A stretch of DNA of 64,000 bases from assembly GCF_025685605.1 (NCBI RefSeq), contig NZ_JAGTUT010000001.1, positions 3,534,001-3,598,000 of the forward strand, written 5' to 3'. Positions within the stretch are counted from its first letter, which is position 1. Each line of letters begins with the position of its first letter. A model generated the notes under the pieces. That model saw nothing but the letters and a program-made list of their open reading frames with translations, ran no database searches and was not told where the DNA came from. The stretch is from Granulicella arctica (GTDB lineage: Bacteria; Acidobacteriota; Terriglobia; Terriglobales; Acidobacteriaceae). Shown here one piece after another: positions 43,069 to 51,954 of the stretch. A program made the position numbers and the translations under genes.

Positions 43069-46000
43069 ATGCGAACCAATCTTTTCTCCAGCGTTGCCCT
43101 GGGTACATTTGCCCTTCTGATGGTTCTGCCGACGGCTCTTGGCCAGACGGTGACCGGCTCGGTGACTGGTGAGGTGACTGATCCCAGTGGCGCTCTGGTC
43201 CCGAAGGCTCACGTATCTGCCGAGAACATTGCCACAGGCGTGAAGACGCAGGCAGATACGAATGACGCTGGGGTCTATAGCATCCGGTTCCTGCCGATTG
43301 GCCGGTACCGCCTGGTGATTGATGCGGCCGGATTTGGTGAATTGACGACGCCGGTGTTCGCGCTCGAGATCAACCAGACGGCAAAGCTGAACGAGAAGCT
43401 TGGCATCGGCGCGAGCACTTCGGTTGATGTGCAGGCTGCTGCGCCGATTTTGAACACGAACGATGCTTCGTTAGGCAATACCCTGTCGACAAATGAGATC
43501 GCGACAATCCCGCTGAATGGGCGAAACTTCTCGGCTATTACTACGTTTCAGCCGGGCGCGGTGGCTACTGACCCTCAGGGTCTGAGCGGACCGAACGCAA
43601 TTGAGCGCAATCAGAGTACAAACGGTATCGCTTCGATCAACGGCAATCGCAACCAGGCGAACAACTACACGCTGGATGGCGTGGACCTGAACGAACCGCA
43701 GAACAATTACATTGCCTACAATCCGTCGCCTGATGCTCTGGCTGAGATCCGCGTGATCTCGGCGAATGCTCCCGCGTCGTATGGCAACGCGAACGGTGGC
43801 GCGATCGTGTCGATTTTGAAGTCGGGTACGAATAGCTTTCACGGCTCTGCGTTCGGCTTTCTTGAAAATTACACGCTGGATGCGAACACATGGTTCAACA
43901 AGCATCAGCAGCCGATCATCCCGAAGAATCCATACACCCAGAGCTTGTTTGGAGGCACGCTGGGCGGACCGATCTTCAAGGACAAGCTCTTTTTCTTCAT
44001 GGACTATGAAGCGGCACGCCGTCACAGCGGAGGATTGAAGAGCGCGAGTGTGCTGACGCAGGCAATGCGGAATGGCGACTTCAGCACGCTATTGGGCCAA
44101 GGCAATGGCGGTATTCAGCTCTATGACACGCAGAATGGGTTCGCACCATATGCGAACAACAAGATTCCAGTTCTAAACCCGGTGGTGAAGTATCTGTTCG
44201 CCCATCCTGAACTGTATCCGCTGCCGAACGCAGCACCTTCGGATGGTTTGATCGAAAACAACTTTCAGTCCAACCAACGTAGCTTCACCACGAACAACCA
44301 GGGCGACATCAAGATCGAGTACGACACGAGCGCGGCGAACAAGTTCACTGCGTTCTATGCGCAGTCGAATGCTAATGATTTCACGACACCGCTTATCCCT
44401 GTATCGTTCTCCGGCCCTAATTCCTTTCCAACGAAGCTTGGTGGCGGTAGCTGGATTCATACGTTTTCTTCCGCGCTGGTCAACGAGGCGCGCATTGGTT
44501 TTACCCGGGTCCGCTGGGACCAGGGAGTGCCTACCGATCCCTCGGGACTGTTCGGGTTCACGGGAAATCAGAAGGTGGGGATTCCGTTCGGCACCCAGAC
44601 GTATGTGGGATTCTCGGATCAGAACTTCGGTCAAACTGATGTGGGTACGTCGGCGGACCCGGCGCAGTTTCGGGATAACACCTTCAACTACCAGGACAAC
44701 CTGACGTGGCAGCGTGGACGTCACCTGATCTCGATTGGGGTTCAGGCTCTTCGCTATCAGCAGAACTATATCAATGCCGTGAACTATGGGTTTCTTGGCT
44801 CGCAGATCTACAACGGTGTGTATAGCAGCAACCCGAACGTCGCGACCGGCGGCGGCGGGTACGCGGCTGCTGACTTCCTGCTGGATCGGGTGCTTGAGAC
44901 GAAGATTGCAGCCTCCGGGCTTGGCGGTGTTGGACAGCGGCAGTGGCGCGATGCCGGATATATCCAGGATGACTTCAAGGCGACCCCAAAGCTGACCGTC
45001 AATCTTGGTTTGCGGTATGAGTATGACCAGCCGTGGTATGAGTCGAACAATAAAACAGGGAATGTGTTGCTCGACACCGGAGTGGTGGAGTACGCGGGGT
45101 CGGTGCCTGTGGGTGCTCCGGCGGGTTCGACGGTGTGTCCGACGCGTGCCTGCTACAACGCGAACTATGCGCAGTTCATGCCGCGGGTTGGTTTCGCGTT
45201 TCAGGCGGCCCCACGGTTTGTGCTGCGTGGCGGTTATGGGGCTACAAGCTTCTTCGAGGGCTACTCGTTCAACCAGCGGCTGACGACCAGCCCGCCGTTC
45301 GCAAGCGGTAGCGACGTGGTGGGCAATACGCCTTCGACGACGAGCGCCGGAACTCCGCGACGTGCGGAGGATGGCTTCTCGCAGGTGCTGAACGCAACTG
45401 CCGGTTATTACGTGTGGCCGCAGAATACGAAGCCTGCGTACATCCACCAGTTCAACCTGACGACTGAGTTTGAACTCACGAATCATCTGTCATTGAGCGT
45501 TGGCTATCTGGGCGAGAGCGGACAGCACCTCGCGGACTATCGCAATGGAAACCAGTTGACCCTGGCGCAGGCGGCGGTTGTTGCGGCGAGCCCTGATCCG
45601 AATAATCCGCTGCCGGGTGGCGTGGCTCCGTATACGAAGCTCGTCGGGCAGAGTGGAGCGTTGTTCATCACGGAATCAAACGCGATGATGAACTACAACG
45701 GCGGGCAGGCGACGCTGCGCCAACGGGCGAGTCATGGACTTGAGTACACGATCAACTACACGTATTCGAAGTCGATGACGAACTCTGCGGGTAATTACGG
45801 ACAGCCTGGAGTTTCGGGTCAGAATGGTTCATTTCAGAATGGCTATGATGGCCACGCAGACTATGGTCCTTCGGGATCGGATATCCGGCACAATCTGAAT
45901 GCGCTTGGCGTGTATGCTGTTCCATTTGGACGCGGACAGACCTATGGAACACACCTGAATCGGCTAGTTGATCTGGTGGCTGGAGGGTGGAAGGTTTCGG

Positions 46001-46476
46001 GTTCGCTGATCCAGTATTCGGGTCTGCCGATCACGATCAACGGTCCGGGCGGAACGAGCAATACAGGTGCCTATGGGCAGGCGCGGGCGAACCACTACCG
46101 GCCGCTTAAGATCGTCAATCGCAGCATCAACAACTGGTGGGGGACTGACCCTTCGGCGCAGGGCTGTACTGGTCCTGACAATGGAGTGTGTGCGTATGGC
46201 GCGTCTCTTCCATTTACGTTCGGTACGGCATCTGTGGATAGTGAACGGGCTCCGGGCTATCGGCAGATCGATGGATCTACCTTCAAGGACTTCCACATCA
46301 CGGAAGGGCATGCGCTTGGTTTTCGCGCAGACTTCTTCAACCTGTTCAACATTGCGAGCTATCAGAACCCTGACAACAACGTGACGGACACGAACTTCGG
46401 CAACATCAGCAACCAGGGTACGCCAGTGCGTTCGCCACAACGACAGATCCAGTTCAGCGCACACTACAGCTTTTAG
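43069..46476 (+). CDS. TonB-dependent receptor, Oar-like, with carboxypeptidase-regulatory domain
   Basis: A 1135-residue outer-membrane receptor. The signal peptide is cleaved near ALG-QTV. The first 90 mature residues are a carboxypeptidase-regulatory-like fold (VTGEVTDPSGALVPKAHV, GVYSIRFLPIGRYRLVI). The plug follows (IPLNGRNFSAITTFQPGAV, YTLDGVDLNEPQNN). The rest is a large 22-strand-type barrel ending in QIQFSAHYSF, with the required C-terminal Phe. This architecture is greatly expanded in Acidobacteriota and is linked to oligosaccharide uptake. The ATG at 43069 has GAAAGAGGAC upstream. The divergent DeoR-type gene points to sugar control. Confidence 0.95.
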   Translation: MRTNLFSSVALGTFALLMVLPTALGQTVTGSVTGEVTDPSGALVPKAHVSAENIATGVKTQADTNDAGVYSIRFLPIGRYRLVIDAAGFGELTTPVFALEINQTAKLNEKLGIGASTSVDVQAAAPILNTNDASLGNTLSTNEIATIPLNGRNFSAITTFQPGAVATDPQGLSGPNAIERNQSTNGIASINGNRNQANNYTLDGVDLNEPQNNYIAYNPSPDALAEIRVISANAPASYGNANGGAIVSILKSGTNSFHGSAFGFLENYTLDANTWFNKHQQPIIPKNPYTQSLFGGTLGGPIFKDKLFFFMDYEAARRHSGGLKSASVLTQAMRNGDFSTLLGQGNGGIQLYDTQNGFAPYANNKIPVLNPVVKYLFAHPELYPLPNAAPSDGLIENNFQSNQRSFTTNNQGDIKIEYDTSAANKFTAFYAQSNANDFTTPLIPVSFSGPNSFPTKLGGGSWIHTFSSALVNEARIGFTRVRWDQGVPTDPSGLFGFTGNQKVGIPFGTQTYVGFSDQNFGQTDVGTSADPAQFRDNTFNYQDNLTWQRGRHLISIGVQALRYQQNYINAVNYGFLGSQIYNGVYSSNPNVATGGGGYAAADFLLDRVLETKIAASGLGGVGQRQWRDAGYIQDDFKATPKLTVNLGLRYEYDQPWYESNNKTGNVLLDTGVVEYAGSVPVGAPAGSTVCPTRACYNANYAQFMPRVGFAFQAAPRFVLRGGYGATSFFEGYSFNQRLTTSPPFASGSDVVGNTPSTTSAGTPRRAEDGFSQVLNATAGYYVWPQNTKPAYIHQFNLTTEFELTNHLSLSVGYLGESGQHLADYRNGNQLTLAQAAVVAASPDPNNPLPGGVAPYTKLVGQSGALFITESNAMMNYNGGQATLRQRASHGLEYTINYTYSKSMTNSAGNYGQPGVSGQNGSFQNGYDGHADYGPSGSDIRHNLNALGVYAVPFGRGQTYGTHLNRLVDLVAGGWKVSGSLIQYSGLPITINGPGGTSNTGAYGQARANHYRPLKIVNRSINNWWGTDPSAQGCTGPDNGVCAYGASLPFTFGTASVDSERAPGYRQIDGSTFKDFHITEGHALGFRADFFNLFNIASYQNPDNNVTDTNFGNISNQGTPVRSPQRQIQFSAHYSF

Positions 46477-46489
46477 TTGCTACTCTTCT

Positions 46490-46524
46490 CTTGGCGTTGA
46501 CTTCTGCAAAGAGTCAACGCCAAG
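46490..46524 (+). terminator. Perfect hairpin after the TonB receptor gene
   Basis: CTTGGCGTTGACT (46490-46502) and AGTCAACGCCAAG (46512-46524) form a perfect 13-bp stem with a 9-nt loop, 14 bp after the receptor stop. No T-run follows, so it may be an RNA-stabilising stem rather than a classic terminator. Confidence 0.6.
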
Positions 46525-46581
46525 TTGATTGGTGCAAGTTAGAAAGACTGGTATGACTATCTCCGGGCTGGTGTACTGCTG

Positions 46582-47322
46582 ATGCGAACGATTGTGTTTG
46601 AGGTGTGTGCTGAGAGTGTGGAAGCGAGCCTGGCAGCTCGCGAGGGTGGCGCGCATCGCATTGAACTCTGCGCAGCATTGAGCGAAGGCGGCGTGACGCC
46701 AAGCCATGGATTGATTCGGGAGGTTGTGGAGCGGAGCGGGCTGCCGGTGCATGTGATGATCCGTCCACGTGGCGGCGACTTCGTCTATTCCGACGAAGAG
46801 TTCAGGGTGATGCGGCGAGACCTGGAGCACGCCTGCACGCTTGGAGTGGCGGGGTTTGTATTTGGCTTGCTGCATGGTGACCGCAGCGTGGACATGGGCC
46901 GGACTGCAGAGCTCGTGCGGATGGCCGGGCTGCGCGAGGTGACCTTTCACCGGGCGTTCGATCATGCGATTGATATCGCCCAGGCACTTGAAGATGTGAT
47001 CCAGGCTGGATGTGGGCGAGTGCTGACTTCGGGGGGTGCGAGTGATGTGGAGACAGGTGCAAGCTCGCTTGCACGGCTGGTGAAGCAGGCCGCCGGACGA
47101 ATCGAGATTGCAGTCGGCGGTGGGTTGCGACTGGAGAATGCTGCGGCGCTAGCGCGGTCGACGGGGGCGCGACACTTTCATGGATCGCTGCGACGTTTTC
47201 TCACTGAGGCGGCTCCGGAGGGTGAGCACGTGTTATTTGAAGATCCTGATCCAGTCTCAGCCAAGGTATTTGTAGATAGCCGGGATGTCCGGGCGATGAT
47301 CGAGAACCTGAGTCTAGCCTAA
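46582..47322 (+). CDS. cutC: CutC family protein
   Basis: A 246-residue TIM-barrel protein of the CutC family, named for copper homeostasis in E. coli although that role is disputed. Family pieces include FEVCAESVEASLAAREGGAHRIELC near residue 5, VHVMIRPRGGDFVYS near 54, GVAGFVFGLLHGDRSVDM near 90, and VTFHRAFDHAIDIAQALE near 120. CGRVLTSGGASD and the C-terminal AVGGGLRLEN region complete the barrel. The next gene starts 18 bp downstream, so cotranscription with the GH18-like gene is likely. Confidence 0.92.
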   Translation: MRTIVFEVCAESVEASLAAREGGAHRIELCAALSEGGVTPSHGLIREVVERSGLPVHVMIRPRGGDFVYSDEEFRVMRRDLEHACTLGVAGFVFGLLHGDRSVDMGRTAELVRMAGLREVTFHRAFDHAIDIAQALEDVIQAGCGRVLTSGGASDVETGASSLARLVKQAAGRIEIAVGGGLRLENAAALARSTGARHFHGSLRRFLTEAAPEGEHVLFEDPDPVSAKVFVDSRDVRAMIENLSLA

Positions 47323-47340
47323 GCGGGCATGTGAGGATTT

Positions 47341-48378
47341 ATGAAGAAGCTGGTCTGTCTCTTTTTATTAAGTGCGCTGAGTGCGTTGGGTCAGAGTCCG
47401 AAGACGTTATTCTATATGGGCAATGGGCTGCCTTCTGTGAAGTCGTTTATGGAGCACAAGGACAAGATCGATATCCTGTCGCCCACGTGGTACCAGGTGG
47501 ATGATGCTGGGCTGGTGACAGGTGAGCCGCAGCCGGACGTGCTGCGTGTGGCGAAGCAGGCACACATCTCCGTTGTGCCGATCTTTGCTTTGTTCGATAA
47601 AGACAAGGTGCACAAGCTGATGCTCGATCCCAAGGCGCAGGAGGAAATGAACCGAGCCTTCGTACGGGAGTGCAAAGAGAACGGGTACGACGGTGTGCAG
47701 TTCGACTTCGAAGATATTATGTGGACGGACCGGGATGCGCTGTCAGCGATGGTGAAGAACACATCGGAGATCCTGCACAAAGAGCACCTGCAGGTGCAGA
47801 TTGCGGTGGTTCCGAATGCACCCGGTCATGCAGGCGAGACGGCGTTCGGCAAGTGGATCTTCGAGGAGTGGCGAGCGGCCTTCGATCTTAAGGCGCTTGG
47901 TGAATCGGTCGACCTGCTGTGCCTGATGACGTATGACCAGCACACGCGCTGGACGATGCCGGGACCGGTGGGCGGCTGGATGTGGACGAATCAAAATCTT
48001 GAGTACGCGTTGAAGGTGGTGCCGAAGGAGAAACTGTCGCTGGGGATCTCGCTCTATGGATACCACTGGTACACGGGTGATCCGGGACTGAACGAGAAGA
48101 CGAAGAAGCCGAACCCTACGGCTGAGTACATCTCGCAGCCAAATGCGATCTATCTGCGCGATACGTACGGCGGTAAAGAGCAGTGGGACGAGCAGGATCA
48201 TGCACCCTGGTTCTACTTCTATCGCGACCAGATGCGGGAGTGGATCTTCTATACAGACAAGCGGGCTTTCGGAGATCGATACGAACTGGCGAAGACGAAG
48301 GGGCTTGCAGGTGTTTGTTCGTGGGTGCTGGGTGAGGAAGATCCAGCGATCTGGTCGACGCTGCCGATTCGCAAGTAG
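47341..48378 (+). CDS. Secreted GH18-family glycoside hydrolase
   Basis: A 345-residue protein with a signal peptide (LFLLSALSALG, cleavage before QSPK). The GH18 TIM-barrel signature is at YDGVQFDFEDI, where Glu124 is the predicted acid catalyst and Asp122 its partner. SVDLLCLMTYDQHTRW holds the conserved MxYD barrel strand, and LAGVCSWVLGEEDP the last one. The family includes chitinases, endo-N-acetylglucosaminidases and spore-cortex YaaH-like enzymes; the exact substrate is unclear. It sits 18 bp after cutC and 40 bp before the sorbosone-dehydrogenase-like gene. Confidence 0.88.
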   Translation: MKKLVCLFLLSALSALGQSPKTLFYMGNGLPSVKSFMEHKDKIDILSPTWYQVDDAGLVTGEPQPDVLRVAKQAHISVVPIFALFDKDKVHKLMLDPKAQEEMNRAFVRECKENGYDGVQFDFEDIMWTDRDALSAMVKNTSEILHKEHLQVQIAVVPNAPGHAGETAFGKWIFEEWRAAFDLKALGESVDLLCLMTYDQHTRWTMPGPVGGWMWTNQNLEYALKVVPKEKLSLGISLYGYHWYTGDPGLNEKTKKPNPTAEYISQPNAIYLRDTYGGKEQWDEQDHAPWFYFYRDQMREWIFYTDKRAFGDRYELAKTKGLAGVCSWVLGEEDPAIWSTLPIRK

Positions 48379-48418
48379 CTGGTGGCGTGGGTGATGAGAA
48401 GTCGGATAGCATCTTGGA

Positions 48419-49717
48419 ATGAAGCTGATGAACCTCCTGCGCTGTGTCGCAGGGTTTTTTCTTACCCTCCCCTTGATTGCTCTTCCTGTTGATGCGCAGT
48501 CTCCGTTGTTGCCTCATGCGATTCACCTGTCCGATGGACGTTCACTCACGCTGAATCTGCCTGCTGCGTTTACGATCGATGTTGCGGTCGAGGGCATGCA
48601 CCGGGTTCGTTTCATGACGAAGTCGCCGGATGATCGGATCTTCGTGACGGATATGTACTCGCTTGCGGATAACACCAAGGGTGCGGTGTACATTCTTGAT
48701 GGTTGGAATAAAGCTACGCATACGTTCGCGCGACGAGTGGCCTACCTTGAGAACCTGCGCAATCCGAATAACGTGGCGTTTTATACGGACGGTTCCGGGC
48801 AAAGCTGGATCTATGTTCCGCTGACCGACAAACTGGTGCGTTACAAGTACCATGCCGGAGACAATGCGCCGACCTCGGCTCCTGAGGTGTTGGTAAGCTA
48901 TCCAAGCTACGGTCTTAGTTACAAATATGGTGGCTGGCACCTGACGCGTACCGTGGCGTTCGCAAATCTGCATGGGCAGCCAAAGCTGTATGTTGCAGTA
49001 GGGTCGTCGTGCAATGCGTGCCAGGAGAAGGAAGAGATTCGGGCTACGTTGTCGGTGATGGACCCGGATGGAAGACATGCGCAGATTGTGGCGCGTGGAC
49101 TAAGGAACGCAGTTGGGCTCGCAGTAGTTCCTTCCATTGATGGTGGAGCATTGTTCGCGACGAATATGGGTGCGGACCACCTGGGAGACGGAGCGCCGGA
49201 GGATACGTTCTTCGAGATGGATAGTGCGGCGCATCCACTGCAGGCCGATGCGAACTATGGGTGGCCAACATGTTATTTCGAGCGTGGGACGCCGCATCCA
49301 GATGCGCGGATCTCCGATCCAAAACCGGGAGACCATACGGTACCTGCTCCGCCTGCGGGACCATCTCCTGTCCAGTTTGATTGTCGAAAGGTCCCTGCAG
49401 CGTATACGACCTTCGCTTCACATAGCTCACCACTTGGTCTGGCCTGGTTTGGCGACGATTCAAAGTTGCTGAAGGATAGTTTTCTCGTGGCGTTGCATGG
49501 TGCGGGCAAGCCGCGTATCGGGGCAGGTTATGAAGTGGTGCGGTTCTCGCCGGACCGGCGGAAACCCGAGGATTTCATAACGGGATTCTTTGCGAAGAGC
49601 AATGGCAAGCCTACGGTGGCTGGACGACCGTGCGGGATTTTGCAGGTTGGACCGGACCAGTTTCTGCTCACGGATGATCACGATGGGGCAATCTACTTCA
49701 TTCATCCAGCAAAGTAG
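48419..49717 (+). CDS. Sorbosone-dehydrogenase-like (PQQ sugar dehydrogenase family) secreted protein
   Basis: A 432-residue exported protein (signal peptide FFLTLPLIALPVDA). The mature part is a beta-propeller resembling L-sorbosone and soluble PQQ-glucose dehydrogenases: MTKSPDDRIFVTDMY, NLRNPNNVAFYTDG, HLTRTVAFANLHGQPKLYVAVGSS, and DANYGWPTCYFERG with PVQFDC later. Cys pairs (CNACQEK) are present. Family members oxidise sugars in the periplasm, but cofactor binding cannot be proved here. It follows the GH18-like gene closely, which suggests breakdown of an imported or cell-wall sugar. Confidence 0.85.
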   Translation: MKLMNLLRCVAGFFLTLPLIALPVDAQSPLLPHAIHLSDGRSLTLNLPAAFTIDVAVEGMHRVRFMTKSPDDRIFVTDMYSLADNTKGAVYILDGWNKATHTFARRVAYLENLRNPNNVAFYTDGSGQSWIYVPLTDKLVRYKYHAGDNAPTSAPEVLVSYPSYGLSYKYGGWHLTRTVAFANLHGQPKLYVAVGSSCNACQEKEEIRATLSVMDPDGRHAQIVARGLRNAVGLAVVPSIDGGALFATNMGADHLGDGAPEDTFFEMDSAAHPLQADANYGWPTCYFERGTPHPDARISDPKPGDHTVPAPPAGPSPVQFDCRKVPAAYTTFASHSSPLGLAWFGDDSKLLKDSFLVALHGAGKPRIGAGYEVVRFSPDRRKPEDFITGFFAKSNGKPTVAGRPCGILQVGPDQFLLTDDHDGAIYFIHPAK

Positions 49718-49725
49718 ATTGCCCA

Positions 49726-49754
49726 CGTCTCGTCGCGGATTGAGACGGTTTATT
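49726..49754 (+). terminator. Possible weak terminator between convergent genes
   Basis: CGTCTC (49726-49731) and GAGACG (49742-49747) form a 6-bp stem followed by GTTTATTT. It lies between the sorbosone-dehydrogenase-like gene and the convergent rph. Confidence 0.35.
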
Positions 49755-49774
49755 TCGTGATTTGGGAAATTGGC

Positions 49775-50542
49775 CTACTCTGGCTTGAGTGCGGAGGCAA
49801 GTGCAGTCTGCTGGGCCACGAGAAGTTTGCGAATGCCTTCCTCGGCGATGTCCAGCATCTGCGTCAGTTCGCTGCGCGTATAGGAGTCCTTCTCGGCGGT
49901 AGCCTGCGTCTCAACCAGTCCGCCGTTTGCGAGCATGACGACGTTCATGTCCACGGTGGCGCGCGAGTCTTCTTCATAGCAGAGATCGAGCAGGACGTGA
50001 CCATCGACGATGCCGACGCTTGTCGCAGCAACCATCTGCTTGAGAGGTGATGTCTTCAAGGTTCCAGCGGCCACCAACTTTCCGAGGGCAATGGCAAGAG
50101 CTACGGATGCTCCGGTGATCGCGGCAGTACGGGTTCCGCCATCAGCTTGGAGAACGTCGCAATCGAGGATGATGGTCCGCTCTCCGAGCAGCTTCATATC
50201 GACCACAGAACGTAAAGAGCGACCGATCAGGCGCTGAATCTCATGGGTGCGCCCACCAACTTTGCCGCGTTCGCTCTCGCGCGCGGTACGAGTCAAAGTG
50301 GCACGAGGCAGCATGCCGTACTCCGCTGTTACCCAACCGCGCCCGGAGTTACGCAGCCATCCGGGCACACCCTGCTCGATCGTGGCATTGCAGAGAACGC
50401 GGGTGTTCCCCATCTCAATGAGAACGGAGCCCTCCGGGGTCGAGACGTAGCCTGGAGTAAGTCGAAGGGTGCGCAAGGCATTGGCGGGACGAAGGTCAGG
50501 GCGGAAGAGGGTAGCTGCATGGCCGGAAGGCTGAGAAGACAT
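49775..50542 (-). CDS. rph: Ribonuclease PH
   Basis: Phosphorolytic 3'-to-5' exoribonuclease that trims tRNA precursors. At 255 residues it begins with [20 protein letters not shown], has [19 protein letters not shown] near residue 40, [20 protein letters not shown] near 120, and [21 protein letters not shown] near 145, the phosphate and RNA-binding core. [20 protein letters not shown] holds catalytic acids. The ATG at 50542 is preferred; the frame opens further upstream at 50605 but adds 21 residues unlike the family. Often paired with rdgB, which is not here. Confidence 0.94.
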   Translation of the reverse strand: MSSQPSGHAATLFRPDLRPANALRTLRLTPGYVSTPEGSVLIEMGNTRVLCNATIEQGVPGWLRNSGRGWVTAEYGMLPRATLTRTARESERGKVGGRTHEIQRLIGRSLRSVVDMKLLGERTIILDCDVLQADGGTRTAAITGASVALAIALGKLVAAGTLKTSPLKQMVAATSVGIVDGHVLLDLCYEEDSRATVDMNVVMLANGGLVETQATAEKDSYTRSELTQMLDIAEEGIRKLLVAQQTALASALKPE

Positions 50543-50967
50543 CAGGCGATTATAGCGATCCGCTAGCTGGGCAAAGACGGCCGCCAAATATCTCTTCGAA
50601 TTCACCTGTCATTTTCGCCCGCATCTGATGTGCCCTTGCGGGGGTCGAAGTCCGCATCGCTCATATCAGGAAGAGGGAGTTGTCTAGGGTTGCAGGGGTT
50701 TCTTCCCGGGACATGTACCGATTTGGGAATCTTGTTCCATAATGGGAGACCCCTAGATTTCACAATTCTCGGTGATAATCCCATTTCGGTGCCGACTGCA
50801 GTTCCAAACCGGGAATTTGATCAGAAAGGTTCTTTTTCGGAGCTTCCTTTATTAGTTCATTCTTTTGTGTGACTTAGATAACCTTCCCGCTTTGGCACGC
50901 AACGTGATTATAGGAATTCACAAGTACTCGGCATCACGGGTGCAAATACAACTCGGAGCACGACACC
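50543..50967. other. 425-bp intergenic region between rph and the histidine kinase gene
   Basis: Divergent promoters must lie here, but no convincing gene is seen. Small open frames on both strands (for example 50630-50872 plus and 50602-50784 minus) overlap each other and lack recognisable sequence. CGGAG at 50955 is the ribosome-binding site of the kinase. Confidence 0.4.
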
Positions 50968-51954
50968 ATGCAGGCACCGCTGAGCAACACCGCCTCGGGA
51001 AAGTTCTTTCGTCCTGGATTATTGCTTTCTTCTAAAGCCTTAGTTTCACCAACTGTACTTACGCGTCATGGCAGGCCGGGTTCAGAGCAGCCTGCTAAAA
51101 CGAGTGGACGAAGAGGAGCCTTGCCAGGACCGTTATCGGACGGTCGGGGTCTGGCCCATGATGCCGGCAACCTGCTGGGAGCGCTTGGGCTTTACTGCGA
51201 GTTGCTGGCGCGTCCCGGAGTCTTGCGCGACGAGCACCGCCACTACGCCGCAGAGTTGGGATTGCTCAGTGGTCGAAGCCGCGATCTGATCGATCGGCTT
51301 CTGAATCCCGCGACTACAGGCCGTCGCCTTTCCGTCATGCCCGAATTGGTCCAGGTCGGCGATAAAGAGCAAGTGGTCGTTCCGGATGTGATTGAAGGCT
51401 GCCGGGGCTTGCTCAATGCTGTGGCACGAAGGGCGGTAGCTGTCGCCTACGAGGCCGGCTCCGCACTACCTGTAGCGATCTCACGCGAGGCGCTGGAGAG
51501 GATCCTCGTCAACCTGACAAAGAATGCCGCCGAGGCGATCGATGTTGGGTGTGATCGCTCAATTCTGTTGCGTGTCGTCCACCAGCAGGAGGAAGGTGCG
51601 GAACGAATCGTACTGACGATTGAAGATAGAGGGAAAGGGATGAGCAAGGCCGCGGTAAAGGTGCTGATGTCCGAACCACGGAGCATATCCGCGAAGGAGG
51701 GGGCACGCGGCATTGGTTTTCAGGTGGTGCGTGAACTCGTGGGCGCCTCAGGTGGCCAGCTTCGCCTGAGAAGCACGGATTGTGGCGAGGCGAGCGGCAC
51801 GACCGTGGAGATTGCGTGGAGTGTAGCGACACTTGTCCGTCGCTGCGGTGAACTTGCATTTGAAGATACCTCAACTTCGCCCACCGAACGCCTGGCGTTC
51901 GTAGTGCCTGCGCAAACAGAGAGCCGCAACGGATCAGGAGGCACGGCATGCTAA
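50968..51954 (+). CDS. Cytoplasmic histidine kinase, partner of the sigma-54 regulator
   Basis: A 328-residue kinase without membrane segments. A short N-terminal region precedes the H-box helix GLAHDAGNLLGALGLYCELL, where the His is followed by Asp rather than the usual Glu. The ATPase domain has ILVNLTKNAAEAI (N box), LTIEDRGKGMS (G1) and ARGIGFQVVRELVGASGG (G2). No sensor domain is recognised in the first 70 residues. The stop overlaps the start of the response regulator (51948-51954), so the two are translationally coupled and form a two-component pair. Confidence 0.88.
   Translation: MQAPLSNTASGKFFRPGLLLSSKALVSPTVLTRHGRPGSEQPAKTSGRRGALPGPLSDGRGLAHDAGNLLGALGLYCELLARPGVLRDEHRHYAAELGLLSGRSRDLIDRLLNPATTGRRLSVMPELVQVGDKEQVVVPDVIEGCRGLLNAVARRAVAVAYEAGSALPVAISREALERILVNLTKNAAEAIDVGCDRSILLRVVHQQEEGAERIVLTIEDRGKGMSKAAVKVLMSEPRSISAKEGARGIGFQVVRELVGASGGQLRLRSTDCGEASGTTVEIAWSVATLVRRCGELAFEDTSTSPTERLAFVVPAQTESRNGSGGTAC

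Noticed and set aside
50602..50872. Small genes on either strand in the rph-kinase gap
   Set aside because: The two candidate frames overlap each other on opposite strands and have no ribosome-binding site or recognisable sequence.
50890..50950. Sigma-54 promoter before the histidine kinase gene
   Set aside because: TGGCACG at 50894 lacks a GC at the -12 position. GGCATCACGGGTGC at 50931 has the right GG-N10-GC spacing, but its start point would remove the ribosome-binding site.
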